DNA of 13,436 nt, taken from NCBI GenBank assembly GCA_009778295.1, contig WRKB01000294.1, forward strand, positions 1-13,436, given 5' to 3'. Position 1 is the stretch's first letter, and each line of letters starts with the position of its first letter. Source of the stretch: Betaproteobacteria bacterium (lineage in GTDB: Bacteria > Desulfobacterota > Desulfovibrionia > Desulfovibrionales > Desulfovibrionaceae). The position numbers and the translations under genes are program-made. Below are positions 6,803 through 13,436 of the stretch, one piece after another. A model generated the notes under the pieces. The model did no database searches, was not told the DNA's origin, and was given only the letters and a program-made list of their open reading frames with translations.

Positions 6803-6808
6803 TCTCCT
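6803..6808 (-). promoter_or_regulatory. Shine-Dalgarno deciding the GTG start of the DUF151 gene
   Basis: Minus-strand AGGAGA lies 6 nt before the GTG at 6796 and 15 nt before the ATG at 6787, favouring GTG. Just upstream, AGGCC (6827-6823) and GGCCT (6816-6812) could form a small leader hairpin next to this site. Confidence 0.6.
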
Positions 6809-6887
6809 GTGAGGCCCCAACAGGCCTTTATCTTATTCCAGTTCCAAATTAATATTGTGTTCTGCAATGCTGATTTATCGGCTCCGA

Positions 6888-6911
6888 CGAGAGCATTCGC
6901 TTTAGCTCTCG
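6888..6911. repeat. Perfect 7-bp inverted repeat (CGAGAGC / GCTCTCG)
   Basis: Arms 6888-6894 and 6905-6911 are separated by a 10-nt loop. It lies in the 201-bp spacer between the Lar-like and DUF151 genes. No T-run follows on either strand, so it is not an obvious terminator. An operator or leader hairpin is possible. Confidence 0.6.
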
Positions 6912-6929
6912 AAATACTTCATATTTCTG

Positions 6930-6948
6930 CGCGGCATCTGAAGCCGCG
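6930..6948. repeat. Perfect 6-bp inverted repeat (CGCGGC / GCCGCG)
   Basis: Arms 6930-6935 and 6943-6948 with a 7-nt loop, GC-rich within an AT-richer spacer. On the minus strand it sits 50 bp after the Lar-like stop and could terminate that gene weakly, although the following AGAAATATG is a poor T-tract. Confidence 0.55.
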
Positions 6949-6997
6949 TATTCCAATGCTATATCAGAATGCAAGCACTTTTGACGTAGAATTGGCA

Positions 6998-7228
6998 TTA
7001 TTCATCGCCTGGAGACGGTGGAAAATCGGCGCAAGCAAGATTACGGTTCCAAGCGCGTATGGCTGCGCCCTGCGAAACTGACCACTGTAATGATGTTTGC
7101 CCGCAGGAGCAACAGACAACGCGCCAGACATCCTCTCTCCGCCCTTCCAGGCGCATGGGTTCCAGCTTCGCATTTTTCTGTCCACAGGCAAGACAGGGGC
7201 GGATCAAAGCAGGGTCAAGCTCGTCCAT
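6998..7228 (-). CDS. Small Lar-like zinc-ribbon protein
   Basis: A 76-residue protein with Cys12-x2-Cys15 and Cys39-x2-Cys42 flanking a short beta stretch, followed by SVSQGAAIRAWNRN. This matches the layout of the Lar restriction-alleviation family (PCP.CG ... V.C..CG ... A...WN.R), proteins best known from prophages. Similar ribbons occur in many unrelated small proteins, so function is uncertain. The ATG at 7228 is the first Met that fits the domain, but no good ribosome site precedes it. The frame stays open upstream to an ATG at 7369, which would overlap the Sel1 gene by 56 bp and adds unstructured sequence. No phage or restriction genes are nearby. Confidence 0.6.
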   Translation of the reverse strand: MDELDPALIRPCLACGQKNAKLEPMRLEGRREDVWRVVCCSCGQTSLQWSVSQGAAIRAWNRNLACADFPPSPGDE

Positions 7229-7313
7229 GGCGGCAAAGTAACAGAAAGCCAGCTGAACCACAACAAGAGCGCCTGAGCCTGTTCCCGGAGGCCGCCCCAA
7301 AACAGCGCTGCAT

Positions 7314-8417
7314 TCAAGGTGTGGAAGGAGCCTGGACCTCTCTGTCGCTTTTCTTCTTTTTTGAGCCATTTTTCTGAGATTTCATAACACGTTGGGAAAC
7401 CTCTTTCTTCGACCCCTTTTTGGTGGCCTTTTCGCTTTTTCTGGCGGTTTCGATATCGGATGCGGTATCCTTGTTCAGATGTCCCAGCACAGCCCGCGCG
7501 TCCTTATCCCCCCCCTCGGCGGCCTTCCTGTACCAACGTCGCGCCTCTTCCACATTCCGCGTCCGGCCAAGACCATCCTCATACAATACTCCCAAACTGT
7601 ACTGCGCAGTGGCATCCCCCTGCGCCGCTGCTTTGCCATACCATTCGAAGGCCTTGCCGTAATCCTGCTTTACCCCTTTGCCCTCTTCATACAAAAAGCC
7701 CAAATTATACTGCGCCGGGGCATAGCCCTGATCGGCAGCCTTCCGATACAGCTCCGCAGCTTTGACATAATCCTGCGCCACGGCAAACCCCTGAGCATAA
7801 AAGCTGCCGAGTTCGTTTTGGGAACTGGGATCTCCCTGTCCGGCCGCCTGCTGGAACCAATACAGAGCCTTGGTTTCACTGGTCTGGGTTCCTTTGCCGT
7901 GCAGATACATCCAGCCCAAAACGTACTGGGAAGGAGCATAATTCTGGTTGGCGGCCCGCTGCTGCCATTGAAACGCTTCTTGCGGATTTTTCGCCAGACC
8001 GCGGCCTTCGGCATACAGCAAAGCCAAATTATATTCCGCAACCGCCAGCCCCTGATCTGCAGCTTTACGGAACCATTTTGCCGCCTCGGAGGCGTTTTTC
8101 CCTACACCGCGGCCCTGCAACAAAAATGTAGCCAAACTGTTTTGCGCGCTGGGATCTCCCTGATCGGCCGCCTTGCGAAACAAGGCCGCCGCTTTGGATT
8201 CGTCCTTCGGGCATCCCCGCCCCGCAGCATACAGCCGTCCCAGCACATACTGGGCTTCAGCGTTGCCGCTCTCGGCCAGAGGCGCAAGTACTGCATGCGC
8301 AAGCGCGTAATCTTCACGTTCAAGGGCTGCGGCCGCTTCGCTCAATCCCGCAGGGTCCGCCGCCAATGCCGGGACAGCACCAAAAAATAGACACAGCCAC
8401 AGAAAAAACGCGTGCAT
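7314..8417 (-). CDS. Secreted Sel1-repeat (tetratricopeptide-like) protein
   Basis: A 367-residue protein starting at the ATG at 8417, which has GAGGGG about 10 nt upstream; the ATG at 8435 lacks a ribosome site and would put residues ahead of the signal peptide. Residues 1-19 are a signal peptide with a hydrophobic core and an ALA-type cleavage site, so it should reach the periplasm. Seven 36-residue Sel1 repeats run from about 51 to 302 (typical units GDPSAQNSLATFLLQGRG and GYAPAQYNLGFLYEEGKG), plus a partial eighth. The repeats form a superhelical protein-binding scaffold. The last 40 residues are Lys-rich (KKGSKK, GSKKKK), unusual for a periplasmic protein and possibly a contact with peptidoglycan, LPS or nucleic acid. 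The partner cannot be deduced. It follows ackA by 251 bp and is probably transcribed separately. Confidence 0.9.
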   Translation of the reverse strand: MHAFFLWLCLFFGAVPALAADPAGLSEAAAALEREDYALAHAVLAPLAESGNAEAQYVLGRLYAAGRGCPKDESKAAALFRKAADQGDPSAQNSLATFLLQGRGVGKNASEAAKWFRKAADQGLAVAEYNLALLYAEGRGLAKNPQEAFQWQQRAANQNYAPSQYVLGWMYLHGKGTQTSETKALYWFQQAAGQGDPSSQNELGSFYAQGFAVAQDYVKAAELYRKAADQGYAPAQYNLGFLYEEGKGVKQDYGKAFEWYGKAAAQGDATAQYSLGVLYEDGLGRTRNVEEARRWYRKAAEGGDKDARAVLGHLNKDTASDIETARKSEKATKKGSKKEVSQRVMKSQKNGSKKKKSDREVQAPSTP

Positions 8418-8492
8418 ATCTTCGTAACCCCTCATTCTTATTCGTTTTGTAGGAAAGACTGATTAATGCCCTTTTTCTGCTGTCCGCGTCAG

Positions 8493-8557
8493 ACTCCTCC
8501 CTAAGGAAGCTCGTGTATGTTTTGGACATAGGAGACTTGGCTTTCTCCGGGAGGAGT
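8493..8557. repeat. Long imperfect hairpin between ackA and the Sel1 gene
   Basis: ACTCCTCCC (8493-8501) pairs perfectly with GGGAGGAGT (8549-8557). After a 2x2 mismatch, 8504-8510 pairs with 8540-8546 (one G-T pair), and an apical stem TATGT/ACATA (8516-8520/8526-8530) closes a 5-nt loop. Neither strand shows a T-run directly after it, so a simple terminator is unlikely. The one odd pair is G-U in a plus-strand transcript but C-A in a minus-strand transcript, so the fold is slightly better as plus-strand RNA. It could be a leader of the Sel1 gene, a small RNA, or a repeat remnant. Confidence 0.6.
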
Positions 8558-8668
8558 AGCGCATGCTTCATCTGCACGGACCTCGTGTTTTGTCGTGAAA
8601 GCTGTCCGGACGTTATGATGACGCAGAGCAGGGCCGCAACAATGTAATGCCCCTGCGATGGCGGCGAA

Positions 8669-9877
8669 CTACTTCCCAAGCACCAGCAGCGTAGACTGGG
8701 CGATTTCGAGCTCTTCATTGGTGGGAATGATGAGCACCTTGATCTTGGATTCCAATTTGCTGATCACCCGCACGCCGGACTTACGGGTGCTATTTTCCTG
8801 TACATCGATGACGATGCCGAGGTCTTCCATCCCCTTACAGGCCTTTTCACGTAAAAAGGCATCATTTTCGCCGATGCCCGCAGTAAAAACGATGGCGTCC
8901 ACATGGCCAAGGATGGCCATATACGCGCCGATCTGCTTCTTCACGCGCCACACGGCCATATCAAAGGCCAGCTGCGCCTTGTTGTCTCCCTTTTCGCGCT
9001 TGGCATGCACGTCACGCATGTCATTGGTGCCGCAGATCCCGAGCAACCCGGACTGTTTGTTCATCAGCGTATCGGCTTCTATAGCGCTCAACCCCTTTTT
9101 ATCCATGATGAAGGGCACGAGGGCAGGGTCGATGGAGCCGCAGCGCGTCCCCATCATCAGCCCCTCCAGCGGGGTCAGGCCCATGGAGGTGTCGATACAC
9201 ACGCCGCCGCGTACTGCCGTCATGGAGCAGCCGTTGCCCAGGTGGCAAGTGATGTTGTTGACGTCTTCAGGTCTTTTTCCGAAGAATTGAGCCGTTTTTC
9301 TGGCAATATACTTGTGCGAGGTGCCGTGAAAGCCGTAACGGCGAATACGCAGATCCTCATAGAGACTGTAAGGTAACGGATACATGAAGGCATCGGCCTT
9401 CATGCCCATGCCGAACTCGGTGTCGAAAACCCCTACATTGGGTACGCCGGGGAAAAGTGTTTCCGCGACTTCAATGCCCATAAGGTTGGCGGGATTGTGC
9501 AGAGGCGCAAAGATAAAATTGTCGCGGATCATCTGTTTGGCCTTCGCGTCAATGACGGTAGGCATAGTGACGTCTTCGCCGCCATGCACCACACGGTGCC
9601 CGATGGCGAAAATCTCAGCTTTGTTCTTGATCACGCCGTCTTCAGGATCCGTAAGTAGCCGGATCATCTCTCTCATGCCTTCCACATGCGTGGTAAAGTG
9701 CTGCTCCAGTCTGACGGTCTTTTCTTTACCGGTACCGGGAGCTATCTTGTGAACCAGCGTGCCAGTAGGGTCGCCAATGCGCTCCACAAGGCCGGAGCAG
9801 AGCACGGACTCGCTGTCCATCTCAAACAGCTGATATTTACAGGAAGAAGAACCGGCATTGATGACGAGCACTTTCAT
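8669..9877 (-). CDS. ackA: Acetate kinase
   Basis: Acetate kinase makes acetate and ATP from acetyl phosphate and ADP, the energy-conserving step after phosphotransacetylase. The 402-residue length is normal. Visible signatures are VINAGSSSCKY (5-15) with Asn7, GHRVVHGGE (93-101) with Arg95, VFDTEF with Asp152, YGFHGTSHKY with His184, CHLGNGCS with His212, GTRCGSIDP with Arg245, and the TNEELEIA end motif. One oddity is GMGMK after FDTEF, where the family usually has HQTMP. The ATG at 9877 has AAGGAAA 7 nt upstream, overlapping the pta stop; pta ends 12 bp before, so the genes form one operon. No clear intrinsic terminator follows; a GCAGGG/CCCTGC hairpin just downstream has no T-tract. Confidence 0.97.
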   Translation of the reverse strand: MKVLVINAGSSSCKYQLFEMDSESVLCSGLVERIGDPTGTLVHKIAPGTGKEKTVRLEQHFTTHVEGMREMIRLLTDPEDGVIKNKAEIFAIGHRVVHGGEDVTMPTVIDAKAKQMIRDNFIFAPLHNPANLMGIEVAETLFPGVPNVGVFDTEFGMGMKADAFMYPLPYSLYEDLRIRRYGFHGTSHKYIARKTAQFFGKRPEDVNNITCHLGNGCSMTAVRGGVCIDTSMGLTPLEGLMMGTRCGSIDPALVPFIMDKKGLSAIEADTLMNKQSGLLGICGTNDMRDVHAKREKGDNKAQLAFDMAVWRVKKQIGAYMAILGHVDAIVFTAGIGENDAFLREKACKGMEDLGIVIDVQENSTRKSGVRVISKLESKIKVLIIPTNEELEIAQSTLLVLGK

Positions 9878-9889
9878 ATTCGTGTTTCC

Positions 9890-11992
9890 TTACTGCTTTT
9901 TTCCCGCTTGGGCCTGAATGGCCGTGATGGCAACGGTGTTGACAATATCCGGCACAGTACAGCCGCGCGACAGGTCATTTACAGGCTTATTGAGTCCTTG
10001 CAGCACCGGGCCGATGGCAATGGCGTCCGCAGCGCGTTGTACGGCCTTGTAGGTGTTATTGCCGGTATTCAGGTCAGGGAAGATGAAAATTGTGGCCCGC
10101 CCCGCAACTTGGCTGCTGGGCAGCTTGGTTCTGGCAACGTCGGGATCGATGGCGGTATCATACTGAAGCGGTCCCTCAAGCAAAAGGCCGGGGGCCATTC
10201 CCTTGGCGATGCGGGTGGCTTCGATAACCACATCCACATCTTCGCCCTTACCGGAAGATCCCGTAGAGTATGAGAGCATGGCTATCCGCGGTTCGATACC
10301 GAACACTTCGGCAGTCGCAGAGGTGCTGAGGGCGATTTCGGCGAGCTGCTGCGCAGTGGGATTGGGGTTGACAGCGCAGTCGGCGAAGACGAGCACGCGG
10401 TCTTTGAGGCACATGAGAAAGGCACCGGAAACCACGGAAACGCCGGGCTTGGTCTTTATGAACTCCAGGGCCGGGCGGATGGTATGGGCCGTCGTGTTGA
10501 CCGCGCCGGAAACCATGCCGTCCGCGTGGTCCTTGTAGACCATCATGGTGCCGAAGCAAGCCACGTCAATCATACGATCGCGCGCCTGTTCAAGGGTGAT
10601 GCCTTTTTGCTTGCGCAGTTCAGCATAGGTGGCCACATAGTCTTCAAAATGAGGGGAACGTTCCGGCTGGAGGATGGTAACGTCCATATCAAGGCCAAGA
10701 TTGGAAATCTTCTGTCCGATGCGGTTGGCGTCGCCGAGCAGGATGATATCCGCCACATCACGGCGCCTGAGGATATCCGCGGCGCGCAGGATGCGTTCCT
10801 CTTCTCCTTCTGGCAGGACAATGCGCATTGTAGCATTTTTGGCGCGCTCGATGAGGTCAAATTCGAACATCACCGGCGTGACCTTGGTAGAAGTCCGTCC
10901 GATAAGGCGTTTGGACAAGGCGGTTTTGTCCACATGCCTTTCAAAGGTGCCCAGCGCGGTACTCAGCTTGCGCGTGTTGTCGGGATCAATACGGCCATAC
11001 AGTTGAGAAAGGGTCTGGATGGTCTTATACGTATGGTCCTTGGCCAGCAGGATGGGGAGGGGAACGCCTGTCCAGCCTTCGATCAACCGGTGTACATTGG
11101 GCGTCAGATTGATGCCGCCTGTGAGCAGGATACCCGATATATCCGGATAAGCCGAGGAAAGCCGGGTAGCCAGCGAAGCGAGAATGATGTCCGCCCGGTC
11201 CCCGGGGGTGATGATGAGATTATCGCCGGTGACATGATCCAAAAAATTATGCACCTGCATAGCCGCAATCAGGTAATCACCCACCAGGGTATCCATACGT
11301 CCGTGTCCATATAGCACTTGGGCATCCAGCCATTTACGCACGTCTTCCATGGTGGGCTTGGCCAGAACGGGATCGTCCGGCAATACGTAAATCAAAGGCT
11401 GGGCGGCGTGTTTACAGTGCAGGCTCAGGGTGATGGTCTTCTGCGCTTCTTCGTCGACAGAAGTTCGGTTGATGACAACACTGGTCAGATCAAGCCCCTT
11501 TTCTTCCAGCAGGTCAATGGTGGACTGGGTGGAAGTGAGGATCTCATCAACACTTTTTTGCGCGCCGCTGCCTACCAGCATGACCGCACAGCCGAGGTTG
11601 GCTGCAATATCCGCATTGAGTTCAAACTCAAAGGTGCTGTCCTTGTTTATGAAATCTGTGCCTTCACACAACACGAAGTCGTAATTTTTGGAAAGATCGC
11701 GGAATTTTTTCAGAATATTTTCCAGCAATACTGTGCGCTGCCCACTGTTGATAAGCGCGCGGGCTTCATCCAGCGTGTACGCGAAGGTTTCGGAATAGGG
11801 CTGAGAAAGCTTGAAGTATTGTAAAACCAAGTTAATGTCATGATCCCGGTCATAAAGCGTGGGTTCGCCTATAATGGGTCTGAAAAAGGCTACCTTGCGC
11901 ACTTGGCGCAGCAAGAGATGCATCATACCGAGCACAATGGCGGATTTGCCGGTGCGGGCTTCTGTGGGCGTGATATACAGATTGCTGGGCAT
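9890..11992 (-). CDS. pta: Phosphate acetyltransferase (long, three-domain form)
   Basis: Converts acetyl-CoA and phosphate to acetyl phosphate. At 700 residues it is the long form, like the roughly 714-residue E. coli enzyme. The N-terminal third is a BioD/P-loop-like regulatory domain with TPTEARTGKS at 8-17. A DRTGG domain follows (about 215-330). The catalytic PTA/PTB domain occupies about 375-695 and shows VLPEGEEERILRAADIL, ADGMVSGAVNTT, SYSTGSSGKGEDVDVV, ATIFIFPDLNTGN and a closing region including IGPVLQGLNKPVNDLSRG. The ATG at 11992 has AAGGGA about 6 nt upstream. It is co-transcribed with ackA and lies 328 bp after por on the same strand. Together these genes turn pyruvate into acetate with ATP formation, as expected in incompletely oxidising sulfate reducers. 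Confidence 0.97.
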   Translation of the reverse strand: MPSNLYITPTEARTGKSAIVLGMMHLLLRQVRKVAFFRPIIGEPTLYDRDHDINLVLQYFKLSQPYSETFAYTLDEARALINSGQRTVLLENILKKFRDLSKNYDFVLCEGTDFINKDSTFEFELNADIAANLGCAVMLVGSGAQKSVDEILTSTQSTIDLLEEKGLDLTSVVINRTSVDEEAQKTITLSLHCKHAAQPLIYVLPDDPVLAKPTMEDVRKWLDAQVLYGHGRMDTLVGDYLIAAMQVHNFLDHVTGDNLIITPGDRADIILASLATRLSSAYPDISGILLTGGINLTPNVHRLIEGWTGVPLPILLAKDHTYKTIQTLSQLYGRIDPDNTRKLSTALGTFERHVDKTALSKRLIGRTSTKVTPVMFEFDLIERAKNATMRIVLPEGEEERILRAADILRRRDVADIILLGDANRIGQKISNLGLDMDVTILQPERSPHFEDYVATYAELRKQKGITLEQARDRMIDVACFGTMMVYKDHADGMVSGAVNTTAHTIRPALEFIKTKPGVSVVSGAFLMCLKDRVLVFADCAVNPNPTAQQLAEIALSTSATAEVFGIEPRIAMLSYSTGSSGKGEDVDVVIEATRIAKGMAPGLLLEGPLQYDTAIDPDVARTKLPSSQVAGRATIFIFPDLNTGNNTYKAVQRAADAIAIGPVLQGLNKPVNDLSRGCTVPDIVNTVAITAIQAQAGKKQ

Positions 11993-12064
11993 AAATATTC
12001 CCTTTGTTTTTGTTAAGGGCTAGGGGCTGTTTCTCACTAAAACATTTCGTATCAAAGACAAGAA

Positions 12065-12130
12065 AAGTGGCCCTTTTTGCAAGGGGAATGAACTCTTAAA
12101 AGGTACTCGACCGAAGAAAAAAGGCCACTT
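12065..12130 (-). terminator. Inverted repeat in the pta leader; possible terminator or attenuator
   Basis: AAGTGGCC-C-TTTTT (12065-12078) pairs with AAAAAAGGCCACTT (12117-12130), giving about 13 bp with one bulge and a 38-nt loop. On the minus strand it is followed by TTCTTGTCTTTG, a moderately T-rich tract. It could be a second terminator after por or an attenuator ahead of pta. Confidence 0.45.
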
Positions 12131-12274
12131 GACGCAGTAGTTGACGAAAGATTTATTTGGAGGCAGTCCCTCGAGCGGTTCAGCTTTAAAGTGGATTTTC
12201 GCCCGCTTACAGATGACGACAGCCGCGAAATGACAATCTCAAGCGTACCATGCTCTACAGAGACAAAAGCCCGA

Positions 12275-12309
12275 ATGCAGAGCAGCGGCCATTGGCCGCT
12301 GCTCTGCAT
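12275..12309 (-). terminator. Strong hairpin terminator of por
   Basis: A perfect 17-bp stem (12275-12291 with 12293-12309) around a single central base, starting 11 bp after the por stop. Minus-strand transcription continues into CGGGCTTTTG, a short T-tract. The stem is very strong, the T-run modest. No T-run exists on the plus side, so it serves por. Confidence 0.75.
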
Positions 12310-12320
12310 AGTTTACGGGA

Positions 12321-13436
<1,116 letters not shown>

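Larger units (their letters stand above)
11993..12320. other. 328-bp intergenic region between por and pta
   Basis: Reading on the minus strand, it holds the por terminator (12309-12275), then about 140 bp in which only weak promoter-like strings are seen (for example TTGTCA at 12236-12231 with TGTAAG 19 bp later), then the inverted repeat at 12065-12130 and the pta ribosome site. A direct repeat of TTGACG at 12129-12134 and 12141-12146 (plus strand) may be chance. CCCTT and AAGGG in the last 30 bp before pta could pair and cover the ribosome site. Frames crossing this region look like chance readings through the palindromes. Confidence 0.55.

Noticed and set aside
7392..8390. 332-codon plus-strand frame opposite the Sel1 gene
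   Set aside because: It is the antisense of a regular 36-residue repeat protein, which keeps opposite frames open; the minus-strand reading has a signal peptide and clear Sel1 repeats.
8320..8718. 132-codon minus-strand frame across the ackA-Sel1 spacer
   Set aside because: It overlaps both real genes in other frames, has Cys/Ser-rich low-quality composition, and is best read as a shadow frame.
12129..12146. Direct repeat TTGACG-N6-TTGACG in the por-pta spacer
   Set aside because: Only two short copies, with no matching arrangement to a regulator site I can name; could be chance.
12052..12309. 85-codon minus-strand frame covering the por-pta spacer
   Set aside because: It begins inside the por terminator palindrome and crosses the second inverted repeat; no ribosome site or domain.

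Overview
The window looks like a chromosomal segment of a Desulfovibrio-like sulfate reducer (Desulfovibrionaceae). I infer this from a large pyruvate:ferredoxin oxidoreductase next to a long-form phosphotransacetylase and acetate kinase, from Gram-negative Kdo-modifying genes, and from flagellar-type (sigma-28) promoters. No mobile element, CRISPR array, tRNA or rRNA is visible. All genes but one lie on the minus strand.

Left end (1-2874, minus): a tight three-gene operon of an iron-dependent Kdo 8-oxidase (KdnB-like), a PLP aminotransferase (KdnA-like) and a sialate-type cytidylyltransferase cut off by the window edge. KdnB and KdnA convert Kdo to 8-amino-Kdo (Kdo8N), an inner-core LPS sugar. 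The cytidylyltransferase would activate the product with CTP.

Motility-like block (2875-6223): a divergent flagellin-like gene (plus strand) with a well-spaced sigma-28 promoter. It converges, 6 bp apart, with a minus-strand gene for a degenerate receiver-TPR protein. Upstream of that lies a coiled-coil/zinc-ribbon gene, preceded by a sigma-70-like and a second sigma-28-like promoter. Together these suggest a small accessory flagellar regulon.

Middle (6224-8417, minus): a bifunctional-nuclease (DUF151) protein with a GTG start, a small Lar-like zinc-ribbon protein, and a secreted Sel1-repeat protein. Spacers hold several inverted repeats, including a long imperfect hairpin between ackA and the Sel1 gene.

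Right end (8669-13436, minus): por (C-terminal part only), then pta and ackA. This is the pyruvate to acetyl-CoA to acetyl-phosphate to acetate plus ATP route. A 17-bp perfect-stem terminator follows por, and a second inverted repeat sits in the pta leader. pta and ackA are 12 bp apart and certainly co-transcribed.

The metabolic genes are standard. The parts most worth a second look are the atypical cytidylyltransferase, the sigma-28-driven block with its unusual flagellin-like and receiver-like proteins, and the unexplained hairpins.
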